Source: Vibrio tapetis subsp. quintayensis (GTDB lineage Bacteria; Pseudomonadota; Gammaproteobacteria; Enterobacterales; Vibrionaceae). From it: a stretch of 64,000 bases of DNA. Made by a program: the position numbers and the translations under genes. The notes beneath the pieces are model-generated. The model was not told where the DNA came from. It did no database searches and was given only the letters and a program-made list of their open reading frames with translations. Location: positions 1 through 64,000 of the forward strand of contig NZ_JAUFQV010000036.1 of the NCBI RefSeq assembly GCF_030409945.1, read 5' to 3'. Shown here one piece after another: positions 31,742 to 41,906 of the stretch (position 1 is its first letter; every line of letters starts with the position of its first letter).

Positions 31742-34222
31742 ATGGCAGAACTCAATGACAAAAAGCTATTCAGGCTCATAAAATTTGCCCCGGCCAGTAT
31801 TGTTATTTTGTTCACCATTGTGTTGCTCGCGATTGTTATTGAAGATGATATTCGAAGCAGCGCCCAGGAAATTGACAGCCTGCATCAAGAATTTGTCTCA
31901 CGCCAAAAAGAGCTGCTTAAAACCCAAGTTGAATACGTTGAGCAGCAAATCCAATACGCGAAAGATCAAACTCAAACTACCCTCGAAACCACCATTAAAC
32001 AGCGCATTCACGAAGCCCATAAAATCGCAACGAATCTATATGAAAATAACCAGGGAAAATCCGAACAAGAAGTGACCGCGTTGATCACGCAAGCTTTACG
32101 TGATATTCGCTTCAATGATGGCAGAAGTTATTTCTTTATTTACAAAACCAATGGCATTAACGTCATGCACCCTTTATTGCCTCACGTAGAGGGAAAATCG
32201 CTGTGGGATTTTAAAGATGTGCGCGGTAGTTACATAGTTCGAGAAATGGGCGAGCAAGTGAAAGCAAAAGGTGAAGCATTTTACCGCTGGTGGTTTGTAA
32301 AACCTCAAAACAAAAATCAAGAATTTGAAAAAATTGGTTTTGGTCAGTACTTCGAACCTTACGATTGGTTTATTGGCACCGGAGATTACGTTGTTGATGT
32401 AGAAAACGACATTAAAAAGCAAGTATTGCAGTGGGTGAGTGGGATTCGTTTTGGTACCTATGGCTACATCTTTATTTTGGATGATAAAGGAGAGATTCTG
32501 GCTCACAGAGAGCCTGAGTTTGTGGGGAAAAATATTTACGAGTTAAGCCAAGACAGAGACAAAGAAGCAATTGAAAAGTTAGTGGTGAACCATCAAAGAT
32601 ACGTCCATTACAAGAGTGCTTATATTCCTGACGGAGTTAATGGTGGTGATAAAATCAGCTACGTTATGCAGTTTAAAGACTGGAACTGGAGTGTAGGAAG
32701 TGGTGTTTACGTCGATGTACTTGAAGCCTATTTAAACGAACGTAGAGCCTACTTTGAAGTCACCAACCGCAGCGACCTCACTAACGTTGCGCTGATGGGG
32801 GGAGCAACTGCATTGATTTTGTCTTTGCTTTCTTTTGGCTTGAGCCGGGTAATCTCCGTTCGTTTTGAAAAATTCCAAGCGAAAATAGAAAATGATTTTG
32901 GCAGCTTAGAAGACACCAAAAATCAATTAGAACACATGGCGTTGCATGACTCCCTCACTGGGCTTCCAAATAGAGTGTTACTCCATGACCATATTGAACA
33001 GGGTATTGAACGTTCAAAAGCGAGCTATCAACAACTTGCCGTTATGTTCGTTGACCTAGATGATTTTAAAAAAGTGAATGACGTTTACGGCCATTCTGCG
33101 GGTGACTTATTACTTGGTGAAATTGGTAAAAAATTTGAAGAGTTGATGGCGCCGGGTGAAAGTATTTCACGCTTCGGGGGGGATGAATTTGTATTCTGTT
33201 TTCCGTGCTTAGAAAGCCTCGGAGAAGCAGAAAAAAAAGTTGAGTTGATTAAAAGCGTGTTCGATCGCCAGTTCGTCGTTCAAGGACGCGTTATCTTTAT
33301 CTCTTGTACCATTGGGGTTTCAATGTATCCGTCTGATGGTGACGAGCCAGAAGATTTGATTTCAAAAGCCGACATTGTGCTGTACAAATCCAAAGCCCGC
33401 CAGAAAGGTGATGTGCTGTTTTTTGATAATGCGATTAACCGACAAGTACAATATGATTTCTTATTAGAACGTGAGTTGAGAGATGCCCTGTATCGTAAGG
33501 AAATATCCGTACTGTATCAGCCCCAAATAGATGTAAAAACGGGTAAATTGTGCGGTGTTGAGGCTTTATCGCGCTGGCATAATGCTCAACTTGGTCATGT
33601 TTCACCGGTTGAGTTTATTGCGGTTGCCGAAGACATTGGTTTGATTAATACCATCGGGATGTTTGTTATTAATCGAGCTTGCCAAGATATATCAGAAGCC
33701 TTTCCTACCAACGCATCAAATATCGCGCTTTCTATTAACATATCTCCGATTCAGCTAATGAGTAATCAGTTCGTGCCTCAGCTTTGCGCGGTCATTGATG
33801 CTCATCACATTGGTTACGAGCGCATCACTCTAGAGATTACAGAAAATGTATTAATTAATGACCTGGTGAAAGTCTCTCCGGTTATCGAAGCGCTAAGATC
33901 GCTCGGCATCACCATTTCTTTGGATGATTTTGGTACGGGTTATTCATCTTTGAGTTATTTGAGTAACCTACCCATCAATGAAATCAAAATTGACCGCAGT
34001 TTTGTCGATAAGATGATGAGCTCGAAGCAAAGCGATTCTTTGGTGAAAGCGATCATCGCCATTGGCCATTCCTCTGAGATGAAAATTGTGGCTGAGGGTG
34101 TTGAAACGCAAGCGCAACGAGACATTTTAGAAAGCTATCACTGTGATATTTTACAGGGTTATCTTATTGATAAACCAATGCCGTTAGCGCAGTTGGTTAC
34201 TGAATATCCTAAAGGAGCGTAG
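31742..34222 (+). CDS. Membrane diguanylate cyclase/phosphodiesterase with two Cache sensor domains
   Basis: 826 aa. The order is: a TM segment (IVILFTIVLLAIVI, residues about 17-32); a coiled coil; two periplasmic sCache_2 domains (around 115-225, with RSYFFIYKTNGINVMHP, and 235-345, with GYIFILDDKGEILAHREP); a second TM (near 355); GGDEF (motif FGGDEF near 485); and EAL (VEALSRW near 595). Both catalytic signatures are intact, including DDFGTGYSS and EGVETQAQ, so it may make and degrade c-di-GMP. The Cache pair senses a small extracellular ligand. Alone, about 200 bp from its divergent neighbour. Confidence 0.92.
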   Translation: MAELNDKKLFRLIKFAPASIVILFTIVLLAIVIEDDIRSSAQEIDSLHQEFVSRQKELLKTQVEYVEQQIQYAKDQTQTTLETTIKQRIHEAHKIATNLYENNQGKSEQEVTALITQALRDIRFNDGRSYFFIYKTNGINVMHPLLPHVEGKSLWDFKDVRGSYIVREMGEQVKAKGEAFYRWWFVKPQNKNQEFEKIGFGQYFEPYDWFIGTGDYVVDVENDIKKQVLQWVSGIRFGTYGYIFILDDKGEILAHREPEFVGKNIYELSQDRDKEAIEKLVVNHQRYVHYKSAYIPDGVNGGDKISYVMQFKDWNWSVGSGVYVDVLEAYLNERRAYFEVTNRSDLTNVALMGGATALILSLLSFGLSRVISVRFEKFQAKIENDFGSLEDTKNQLEHMALHDSLTGLPNRVLLHDHIEQGIERSKASYQQLAVMFVDLDDFKKVNDVYGHSAGDLLLGEIGKKFEELMAPGESISRFGGDEFVFCFPCLESLGEAEKKVELIKSVFDRQFVVQGRVIFISCTIGVSMYPSDGDEPEDLISKADIVLYKSKARQKGDVLFFDNAINRQVQYDFLLERELRDALYRKEISVLYQPQIDVKTGKLCGVEALSRWHNAQLGHVSPVEFIAVAEDIGLINTIGMFVINRACQDISEAFPTNASNIALSINISPIQLMSNQFVPQLCAVIDAHHIGYERITLEITENVLINDLVKVSPVIEALRSLGITISLDDFGTGYSSLSYLSNLPINEIKIDRSFVDKMMSSKQSDSLVKAIIAIGHSSEMKIVAEGVETQAQRDILESYHCDILQGYLIDKPMPLAQLVTEYPKGA

Positions 34223-34615
34223 CGTTAATTCTCGCGAACTGATGGTTTGTTCGGTAAAGAGTGAGAAAAATTGAATGCTATCAATTAAACATCCAATATC
34301 GTACATGCCTCTAGACCTAGAAAAGTAGTCTTAAAATGGAAATATCATTAAAAATTGTGACTTAAGTGTCGATTAATTATCTGTGAGTAATATAATGCAC
34401 TCCGTATCACTGGTTGCAGAATGTTTTCGTTAAAATGATATTCAAATGGCACCATTGGCTCATTCTGCGGTCATAAAGCAGGGGAAAGCCGCACCGTGGT
34501 GCCTTTAGGTGCATCGGTTCAGTGCTTTAGGTACAATCTAGGCACTACTAACGTATATTTTGAACAGCGAAGAGATTTCGCTGTTTTTATTTTTTGAATG
34601 ATTTAGGGGACGGAA
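34223..34615 (+). ncRNA. Structured leader or small RNA upstream of the GT39 gene
   Basis: This 390-bp gap has no ORF. TATAAT at 34391-34396 could be a -10 element, though no good -35 is seen. About 170 bases on, AACAGCGAA (34563-34571) pairs with TTCGCTGTT (34577-34585) followed by TTTAT, a rho-independent terminator. Between them lie further pairable elements (CACCGTGGTG, and AGTGC with GCACT). The GT39 start is only 30 bases after the terminator. This fits either a small RNA or an attenuated leader; no known family is recognised. Confidence 0.4.
34563..34590 (+). terminator. Terminator hairpin just before the GT39 gene
   Basis: A 9-bp stem AACAGCGAA/TTCGCTGTT, loop GAGAT, then TTTATTTTTT. 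It sits 26 bases upstream of a GTG start that has its own AGGGGA ribosome binding site, so it can end an upstream transcript or attenuate the operon. Confidence 0.8.
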
Positions 34616-36007
34616 GTGAAGTTAACTTCAAAACACTTGTGGGGCTTATTTGGTATCGCAATTTTGCTGCGTTTGGTTACGTTAGCACTATACCCATTAA
34701 TGGATACCACCGAAGCTCGTTATGGTGAAATGGCTCGAATCATGGTCGAGACCGGTAACTGGTTGACACCAATGACAGACTATAACGTGCCATTTTGGGG
34801 TAAACCTCCTATGTTTACTTGGCTTAGTGCCGTGGGTATTGAAGTCCTAGGTCTTTCTGAGTTTGGGGTTCGCTTTCCTCACTGGTTAGCGGGTCTAGCA
34901 ACCATTGGTGTTTGCGCTTATTTTGCTAAAAGAGTGGGCATTAACCCGCTCGTTTCTGCTGCTGTTCTAGCATCTACCGCTATTTTTTCTATCTCAGCGG
35001 GTGCGGTAATGACAGACATGGCGATGACCTTGTCTTTGGCTGTCGCGATGGTTGGTTTTTACTTTTGTTGGCAAGGCGACCAAAAATGGGGCTATATCGG
35101 TTTCATTGGTTTAGGTTTTGCGCTGCTTTCTAAAGGTCCGGTAACTATTGTTATTTTTGGTTTGGGTGTGTTCCCATTCATGGTAATCCAGCACGGGTTT
35201 ATCGGTGCCTTTAAAGAGCTATGGCAGCGTTTCCCTATTGTTAAGGGCCTGATCTTAATGTGTATCGTTGCTTTGCCTTGGTTCATTATGGCAGAAAGGG
35301 CAACGCCAGGCTTCCTTGATTACTTTATTGTTGGTGAGCACTACAAGCGCTTTATGGTTCCCGGTTGGGACGGTGACTTGTACGGCAACGCTCATGATGA
35401 GCCTCGTGGTATTATTTGGTGGTTCTGGGTTCAATCTGCAGCGCCTTGGTCTATCGCTTTGATGATCATGGCTTGGACTCGTCGAGTTCAAATTAAAGCA
35501 TTTAACGCAGCGAATCCTGGTTTGCTGAGTTTCTTATTCTGCTGGATGATTGCTCCGATGATCTTGTTCTCGTTCGCCGGTAATATTTTACCTGCTTACG
35601 TACTTCCTGGTATTCCTGCCATTGGTTTGATTTTCGCTTGTTTAATCAAAGGCGATGAGAAATGGTTTAGTAAAGTCGCATTAATTGTGCCTGTTCTGTT
35701 AATCATTGCTGTTGGTGTGATTACCTTTAAAACAGGAACCGAGCGAAGTGAAAAAGAACTTTACACTAATGCAGATTCTAGTCTTCCAGTGTACTACGTT
35801 GGCAGTCGTCCGTTCTCAGGCCAATACTATAGCTTTGGTAAAGCTGTGTACTTTCAAGGTGATGATGACTTTAAAGGGCATGACAACGGCTTCTATGTTG
35901 TCGGCCGTAAAGACAGCCTGCCAAGCTTTATTGATAGCAAGGGTTTGACGGAAAGCTGTGAACGTCAGTCTGAAAACGCAAACCGCTACTTGTATTTCTG
36001 TCAGTAG
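34616..36007 (+). CDS. ArnT-like GT39 (PMT) family glycosyltransferase
   Basis: 463 aa with about 11 to 12 hydrophobic segments. The periplasmic N-terminal catalytic loop has MDTTEARYGEMARIM, the D/E motif of ArnT/PMT enzymes, followed by YNVPFWGKPPMFTWLSA. These enzymes transfer a sugar from polyprenyl phosphate to lipid A or another periplasmic acceptor. ArnT itself is about 550 aa, so this is a shorter relative with a reduced C-terminal periplasmic domain. The GTG start has ribosome binding site AGGGGA. It lies 5 bp before a GtrA gene, its likely partner. Donor and acceptor are unknown. Confidence 0.87.
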   Translation: MKLTSKHLWGLFGIAILLRLVTLALYPLMDTTEARYGEMARIMVETGNWLTPMTDYNVPFWGKPPMFTWLSAVGIEVLGLSEFGVRFPHWLAGLATIGVCAYFAKRVGINPLVSAAVLASTAIFSISAGAVMTDMAMTLSLAVAMVGFYFCWQGDQKWGYIGFIGLGFALLSKGPVTIVIFGLGVFPFMVIQHGFIGAFKELWQRFPIVKGLILMCIVALPWFIMAERATPGFLDYFIVGEHYKRFMVPGWDGDLYGNAHDEPRGIIWWFWVQSAAPWSIALMIMAWTRRVQIKAFNAANPGLLSFLFCWMIAPMILFSFAGNILPAYVLPGIPAIGLIFACLIKGDEKWFSKVALIVPVLLIIAVGVITFKTGTERSEKELYTNADSSLPVYYVGSRPFSGQYYSFGKAVYFQGDDDFKGHDNGFYVVGRKDSLPSFIDSKGLTESCERQSENANRYLYFCQ

Positions 36008-36012
36008 TTACT

Positions 36013-36459
36013 ATGTCAGTTATTAATAAATTGTTGCAGCATCCACTGCTGCAACAACTACTTAAGCATCGTGTGGTAAAGTTTGCGATAGTTGGCGGCA
36101 TTGGCTTTGTTGTTGATGTTTCTATCTTTAGCTTTTTTCTCTATGTTGTTGAGCTCGAGATTTTTCCTACTCGAGTGATTGCTTTTGTCTGTGCCGCTAG
36201 TGCTACATGGCTTGGCAACCGCATGCTGACTTTCAGTGACAGAAAGAAAGTGAGCCGAAGAACGCAATGGCAGAAGTCATTGGTTGCGGCTTGTTGTTCC
36301 GCTGTTCCTAACCTGTTGGTCTTTAAGCTGTGTATTACATACCTTGGAGAGCAAGGCGTCATGGCCTACGTGGCTTTGGTGGCCGGTATTTTGGTAGGAA
36401 TGGTCAGTAATTACTTCTTGAGTTCTAAGTGGGTATTTGCAGATAAAAGCGAAAGCTAG
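36013..36459 (+). CDS. GtrA family membrane protein
   Basis: 148 aa with four hydrophobic segments. GtrA signature features are FAIVGGIGFVVDVSIFSFF near the N-terminus, ATWLGNRMLTF and VSNYFLSSKWVF at the C-terminus. GtrA proteins are thought to flip polyprenyl-phosphate-linked sugars across the inner membrane, which would supply the donor for the GT39 enzyme encoded 5 bp upstream. No gtrB-type polyprenyl-phosphate glycosyltransferase is present here, so the donor would be made by an enzyme encoded elsewhere. Confidence 0.9.
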   Translation: MSVINKLLQHPLLQQLLKHRVVKFAIVGGIGFVVDVSIFSFFLYVVELEIFPTRVIAFVCAASATWLGNRMLTFSDRKKVSRRTQWQKSLVAACCSAVPNLLVFKLCITYLGEQGVMAYVALVAGILVGMVSNYFLSSKWVFADKSES

Positions 36460-36503
36460 TTACTAGTGATAAGTACGACGTAAGTACCGGTTTTAATAGA
36501 TGT

Positions 36504-36534
36504 AAAAAATGCGACCAATTGGTCGCATTTTTTT
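36504..36534. terminator. Bidirectional terminator
   Basis: AAAAAATGCGACC pairs with GGTCGCATTTTTTT across AATT. Shared by the GT39-gtrA operon and the converging ygiQ gene. Confidence 0.92.
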
Positions 36535-36548
36535 GTTCCTAATTCAGT

Positions 36549-38933
36549 TTATTTTCTTTTACCTGAACCACTACGAGCTGGCTTCCCATTTCCAGCTGGT
36601 TTTTTACCTGCATGGGTATTTCGGTTACCCGCGTTGCCAACACCTTGAGGTTTTGCGCCAGGGCGCTGAGGTTTACCACCACCGCGTTTTGGCTGATTTC
36701 CATTTGTCGCTTGTGATTGACCATTGCCACCTTGCTTATTGCTTGTCGGCCTAGAGCTATTTGGTTTAGAGCCGTTTTGCTTTGCTCCGTTCTGCGAAGA
36801 GTCACCACGGTGGGATGGCTTACGCTGATCAAACTGCGCCTGAGTATGCTTAGTTGCAAAGCGGTTCGCACCATGTCTACCAGATTTACGGCGTTGAGCA
36901 GGTGTGAGCGTATCGGTGTCTTCCTCTGGTACTAAGCAGCCAGGTTTATCACCAATCAGGTACTTTTTACCCATATCAATCAGTGCTTCTCGAATCAAAG
37001 GCCAGTTAGCAGGATCATGATAGCGTAGTAGGGCCTTGTGTAGCCTACGATGGCGTTCACCTTTTGGCACTGGCACATCTTCACGTTGCTTATACTTCAC
37101 ACGCTTGAGCGGGTTAGTTTCCGAATAGTACATCGACGTTGCATTACACATCGGTGATGGGTAGAAGTTTTGTACTTGATCACATTCGTATTCGTTAGTC
37201 TTCAACCACATAGCAAGATTAAGCATGTCTTCGTCTTCGGTTCCTGGGTGAGCCGAAATGAAGTACGGAATAAGGTACTGTTTTTTACCCGCTTCTTTAC
37301 TGTATTTTTCAAACATGTCTTTGAAGCGATCGTAAGCACCCATACCCGGCTTCATCATCTTATCTAATGGGCCTTTTTCGGTATGCTCTGGTGCAATTTT
37401 TAGGTAGCCACCAACGTGATGCGTTACTAGTTCTTTAACGTATTCTGGAGACTCGATCGCCAAATCGTAACGAACACCAGAAGCGATCATGACTTTTTTG
37501 ATGCCTTTTACATTACGGGCAGCGCGATAAAGATCGATGGTGTGCTTATGATCGGTATCGAGTTTGTTGCAGATGCTTGGGAACACACAAGCAGGGCGAC
37601 GACAATTCGCCTCAGCTTTCGGGTCGTTACAGCCTAAACGATACATATTCGCTGTTGGCCCACCAAGATCTGAAATTGTGCCGGTAAAACCTGGAACTTT
37701 GTCTCTAATTTCTTCTAACTCGTTCAAAATAGATTCTTGAGAACGGTTTTGAATGATGCGACCCTCATGTTCAGTGATTGAACAGAATGAACAGCCACCA
37801 AAACAACCACGCATGATGTTAACGGAGGTCTTAATCATGTCGTAAGCAGGGATCTTAGCCTTGCCATACATAGGGTGCGGTACACGTGCGTAAGGAAGGC
37901 CAAACACAAAATCCATCTCTTCAGTCGTAAGAGGGATAGGCGGCTGGTTAACCCATAGCTCACGATTAGCGTGCTTTTGTATTAGAGCACGGCCTGAGTG
38001 TGGGTTGGTTTCTAAATGCATTACGCGAGTTGCGTGCGCATACAAAATTCGGTCGTTGTTTAACTTCTCAAACGGAGGAAGTCGAACAGCGGTTGTTTTT
38101 GAGTCATGACGTGACGGGCGAATAACGATAGGTTCTGCTTTTGCAGGTTCTTCCGTTTTTGGGCCGCAGTCTTTTTCAACTGCATAGGGGTTAATCGGCA
38201 CAAAAGCCTTGCCTGGTTTTTCAATACGAGAGGAATCAATGATCTTAAATTCCTCTGGCGCTTCGGCAATGTTTAAAGCCGTACCACGAATACCGGTAAG
38301 TTGGCTAATGTTCTCACCTTTCGCTAGGCGATGGGCGACTTCTACTAGCGCTCGTTCCGCATTACCAAACAGTAAAATATCAGCCTTAGCATCGAAAATA
38401 ACAGAGCGGCGAACTTTATCAGACCAGTAATCGTAGTGTGCGATACGGCGTAAACTGGCTTCAATACCACCAAGGACAATGGGTGCGTCTTTGTATGCTT
38501 CGCGACAACGTTGGGAGTAAACTAAAGTCGCGCGGTCTGGGCGCTTCCCACCTTCGTTGTTTGGTGTGTAGGCATCGTCGTGGCGAAGTTTTTTATCTGA
38601 GGTATAGCGGTTGATCATGGAGTCCATGTTGCCAGCGGTAATACCAAAAAATAGGTTTGGTTTTCCCAATTTCATGAAGGCATTTTTGTCTTGCCATTCA
38701 GGTTGAGAAATAATGCCAACACGGAACCCTTGAGACTCTAATAAGCGACCGATTATGGCCATACCAAAACTTGGGTGGTCCACATATGCATCGCCGGTAA
38801 CGATAATAATATCGCAACTATCCCAACCCAATTTTGCCATCTCTTTCTTACTCGTAGGTAGGAAAGGAGCCGTACCATAGCATTCAGCCCAGTACTTAGG
38901 ATATTGATCGATTGGTGTGACTTCGTTGCGCAT
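36549..38933 (-). CDS. ygiQ: YgiQ family radical SAM protein
   Basis: 794 aa. An N-terminal B12-binding-like domain ([22 protein letters not shown]) is followed by a radical SAM domain with the cluster motif C-x3-C-x2-C in [13 protein letters not shown] (around residue 385). A C-terminal DUF3362-type region follows. The last 80 residues are a low-complexity Gly/Asn/Pro/Lys tail ([20 protein letters not shown]), probably disordered and perhaps nucleic-acid binding. The function of YgiQ/UPF0313 is not established. It is monocistronic and ends at a shared terminator. Confidence 0.93.
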   Translation of the reverse strand: MRNEVTPIDQYPKYWAECYGTAPFLPTSKKEMAKLGWDSCDIIIVTGDAYVDHPSFGMAIIGRLLESQGFRVGIISQPEWQDKNAFMKLGKPNLFFGITAGNMDSMINRYTSDKKLRHDDAYTPNNEGGKRPDRATLVYSQRCREAYKDAPIVLGGIEASLRRIAHYDYWSDKVRRSVIFDAKADILLFGNAERALVEVAHRLAKGENISQLTGIRGTALNIAEAPEEFKIIDSSRIEKPGKAFVPINPYAVEKDCGPKTEEPAKAEPIVIRPSRHDSKTTAVRLPPFEKLNNDRILYAHATRVMHLETNPHSGRALIQKHANRELWVNQPPIPLTTEEMDFVFGLPYARVPHPMYGKAKIPAYDMIKTSVNIMRGCFGGCSFCSITEHEGRIIQNRSQESILNELEEIRDKVPGFTGTISDLGGPTANMYRLGCNDPKAEANCRRPACVFPSICNKLDTDHKHTIDLYRAARNVKGIKKVMIASGVRYDLAIESPEYVKELVTHHVGGYLKIAPEHTEKGPLDKMMKPGMGAYDRFKDMFEKYSKEAGKKQYLIPYFISAHPGTEDEDMLNLAMWLKTNEYECDQVQNFYPSPMCNATSMYYSETNPLKRVKYKQREDVPVPKGERHRRLHKALLRYHDPANWPLIREALIDMGKKYLIGDKPGCLVPEEDTDTLTPAQRRKSGRHGANRFATKHTQAQFDQRKPSHRGDSSQNGAKQNGSKPNSSRPTSNKQGGNGQSQATNGNQPKRGGGKPQRPGAKPQGVGNAGNRNTHAGKKPAGNGKPARSGSGKRK

Positions 38934-39319
38934 ATTTTAGCCTCAATTTTGCAAGGCGGGAATTATAGCGACAACCGACGGCGGAGGCTAGCAGTGATCT
39001 GCATCAAATAAAACAAATCCATCAATAGCCATAAAATGTTCTGAAATAAGCGCTTGATCATAATGGGCTGCATATCTGGGACGGATATACGCTTAATTGC
39101 ACTTTTTCCACTATATTTGTATTAGAAGTTTTTATTGTGTTGTTCGTGAGGATAGCCATTCAGGATAGATATAAAACTAAGTGAATATAATCGATGAAAG
39201 GCTATAATGTGACGAAATAACGATTTTCATTTTAAAAATGTCGATATAATAAATGTAACTATATGAATTTATTGTAGATATATATTTTCTGCTTATTTGG
39301 TAATGATAAAGGCGAATGG
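38934..39319. other. Divergent promoter region between ygiQ and the EAL-CBS gene
   Basis: A 386-bp AT-rich region with no gene. GTGAT-CTGC-ATCAA at 38994-39007 matches the FNR half-site pattern TTGAT-N4-ATCAA with one mismatch and also weakly resembles a CRP site. Several TATAAT-like hexamers lie towards the EAL gene. Nothing else is supported. Confidence 0.35.
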
Positions 39320-41794
39320 ATGAACACGACTACGATTAACACCATCTTGGAATCCATGTCTGTGGCTAGCTCAAATAAAGACAAAGTCGGGTATCCGGCG
39401 ATTGAATGGTCATGGAATCTGGATATAGATCAATTTGATTTTCGAGATGCTGATTTGTCTGCGCTTATGCAGGAGCAAAAAATCCAAACAAGCAGTGATT
39501 TGTTAGCGTTATTTTCAGATAAAGAGCGCAGTAAATTGGTACGGGCATTTCAGCATGCGGCAGAGTGTGCAACCGTACAATCAATCTTTTGCACCTTGTC
39601 CACTCCCTTGAGTCATACGCTTATTTTTAGCCAGTGGGTTATTGAGAAGAAATCAGAAAGCACGCTCGGTGGCACTGTTCAGCCTATTATCGTCGTTCCG
39701 TCTCTTGGTCGTATGGCTGATATTTTTGTGGAAGTTTTTGATAACCAACATCATGGTATCGTCATCACCGATGCAGAAACCCATATTCTAGCCTGCAACC
39801 CCCATTTTGCGGAAAAATCCGGTTATTCAGCCAAAGAGTTATTAGGAAAAAAAACTAATACGTTTAATGCTGGTAAACACAGCCGTAGTTTTTTTGAAGA
39901 TATTTGGCAGCAGGTTCATCGTAAGGGTTTCTGGACGGGTACGGTATTATCCAAACGAAAAAATGGAATTATAGAGCCACAAGAGCTGACATTACAAAAA
40001 ATTGAATTGTCGAGTAATAAGGTGTACTACGTTGGCTACACCGTGGATTTATCCAATCATCTCTATCGGATAGCAGATACCGAGCATGGTGGTATTGAGT
40101 TATTGACACAGTTGCCTAACGAAACGGAATTCAGCACTAAGTTACTTTCATTGGCCGAGGCTAAAAAGGCGAGCAACAATATTATTGTTATGACCTTTTT
40201 GCCTAATCTAGATGCGAAGAGTGCTATTGAGCACCGGGTTGACATCTCGAATGCAATTGCAAAAATGGATAACCGATTTTTGTGTGGGTATTTGAAAGAG
40301 AATTTGTTTGTAGCAGCACTGAAATCGCCGAAGAGTGACCAGAATATTAAGGGGATTCACGCAGAGATACGCCAGTTCTTTCATGCGATAAAACGTCATG
40401 TCGGTGATGCTCTGTATCCTTTAATTATTAAGGGTAAGGTCGGTGTTTCTGTCTTGGGGTTTGATACCTCGAACCCTAAATCTTTGATTGCTCATGCGAC
40501 TCAAGCGATGCTGGAGCAGCACTCGAGTAAGGGCTACAACATCAGTTTCTTCGATACGTCTATCCATAAAGAAGCCAAACGGCGCAAGAAACTTGAAGAC
40601 GCGCTTATCGCTGCAATTAGAAAAGAAGAGATTGATGTTCACTTTCAGCCCATTGTGTCGACATCAACATGGCGCGTGGTGAAGTTTGAGGCCTTATGTC
40701 GCTTTAACAAGATGGGAGGCGAGTCCTATTCACCGCAAGAACTGATTAATTTGGCGGAAGAGCTTAATCTAATTAACAATATCGACCGTTGTGTTGGCCG
40801 AAAATCGCTGGAAATGCTTCAAACGATTCGCAAGCACTACGGCTCGGATATTGGTATTACGATTAACCGTTCCTTAAATACAAAATTGAGTGCGAAACAA
40901 GTACTCAACAATGCCATGACCATGATTCAAGAATCGGGCATTGAGCCTGAAAACGTTACGATTGAGCTGACAGAGAGCGCTTATTTTGCCAGTGAAGGAG
41001 ATCAAATTGAGGCACTTAAAGCGCTAAGAGAAATTGGTGTAAAAGTGGCGATTGATGATTTCGGTACGGGATATTCCTCATTTTCATATTTGAGTCATGG
41101 GCATTTCGATTTTATGAAGATCGATCGAGAGTTTGTGATGGATATTGAAGTCGGTACCCAGAACTACTTCATTGTAAAAACGTTGATTAACTTGTCGCAC
41201 ACGCTAGGTGTAAAGGTGATTGCTGAGGGGGCGGAAACCATTCAAGAAGTTAAAGTGCTCACAAGTTTAGGTGTCGACTTTATTCAAGGTTATTACTTTT
41301 CTAAACCTGTGCCGATTGATCAAATCGAGCAAGCGCGGCATTACACCAAACACATGAAGCAGTTGGAACCACTACGAGTGCCAGAGCAAGGCGCGGGCAT
41401 CTTGAGTTTGTGCGACTTTAGCACGCCGATGTTAGAACCAAGCGCCCCCCTTGCGGATGTTCATCGAATCTTTAGCAATGCAAGGTTTGATGCGCTTATG
41501 GTCGTAGACCAAGACCGTTGCGTCGGCTTGGTTGATAGAGAAGTGTATAACTTGCACTTGTCGCCAACCTTGGGGACAAAAATTGAGACACAAAAAGACA
41601 GCGTGATATTGAAACGAAAAATCAATCAGGTGATGAAAACGACGTTTACTACCTTGAGTGAGAAAACCACCATTAATGATGTGGCAAGGTTGTTGGAGAG
41701 AAAAACACCGTTACCTTGGGTTATCGCTGATCAAACTGGAAAGAGCGTTGGCATTGTCTCTTCTCAGAGGATATTAGATTTCTTTATACGTTGA
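39320..41794 (+). CDS. PAS-(degenerate GGDEF)-EAL-CBS c-di-GMP phosphodiesterase
   Basis: 824 aa, soluble. An N-terminal region (1-140) is followed by a PAS domain (about 145-255: DNQHHGIVITDAETHILACN). A GGDEF-like domain without the GGDEF motif (about 260-420) comes next. The EAL domain (about 430-680) has intact catalytic signatures: EALCRF, TIELTES, DDFGTGYSSFSYL, KIDREF and EGAETIQE. Two CBS motifs follow at the C-terminus (about 700-820). It should hydrolyse c-di-GMP, with PAS and CBS as sensory inputs; CBS pairs commonly bind adenine nucleotides. The ribosome binding site AAGGCGA precedes the ATG. It ends at a shared terminator. Confidence 0.9.
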   Translation: MNTTTINTILESMSVASSNKDKVGYPAIEWSWNLDIDQFDFRDADLSALMQEQKIQTSSDLLALFSDKERSKLVRAFQHAAECATVQSIFCTLSTPLSHTLIFSQWVIEKKSESTLGGTVQPIIVVPSLGRMADIFVEVFDNQHHGIVITDAETHILACNPHFAEKSGYSAKELLGKKTNTFNAGKHSRSFFEDIWQQVHRKGFWTGTVLSKRKNGIIEPQELTLQKIELSSNKVYYVGYTVDLSNHLYRIADTEHGGIELLTQLPNETEFSTKLLSLAEAKKASNNIIVMTFLPNLDAKSAIEHRVDISNAIAKMDNRFLCGYLKENLFVAALKSPKSDQNIKGIHAEIRQFFHAIKRHVGDALYPLIIKGKVGVSVLGFDTSNPKSLIAHATQAMLEQHSSKGYNISFFDTSIHKEAKRRKKLEDALIAAIRKEEIDVHFQPIVSTSTWRVVKFEALCRFNKMGGESYSPQELINLAEELNLINNIDRCVGRKSLEMLQTIRKHYGSDIGITINRSLNTKLSAKQVLNNAMTMIQESGIEPENVTIELTESAYFASEGDQIEALKALREIGVKVAIDDFGTGYSSFSYLSHGHFDFMKIDREFVMDIEVGTQNYFIVKTLINLSHTLGVKVIAEGAETIQEVKVLTSLGVDFIQGYYFSKPVPIDQIEQARHYTKHMKQLEPLRVPEQGAGILSLCDFSTPMLEPSAPLADVHRIFSNARFDALMVVDQDRCVGLVDREVYNLHLSPTLGTKIETQKDSVILKRKINQVMKTTFTTLSEKTTINDVARLLERKTPLPWVIADQTGKSVGIVSSQRILDFFIR

Positions 41795-41849
41795 TCATGT
41801 TTGTGGAACCGCGATACAAGGTTTGAGAATGACAGCAAACCCATCTAAA

Positions 41850-41876
41850 AAGGGCGCCAGATAGGCGCCCTTAACT
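41850..41876. terminator. Bidirectional terminator
   Basis: AAGGGCGCC (41850-41858) and GGCGCCCTT (41864-41872), loop AGATA, shared by the EAL-CBS gene and the converging dcuC gene. Confidence 0.88.
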
Positions 41877-41906
41877 GTTTGCTTAAGTGCAATATTTAGC
41901 GAAGTA

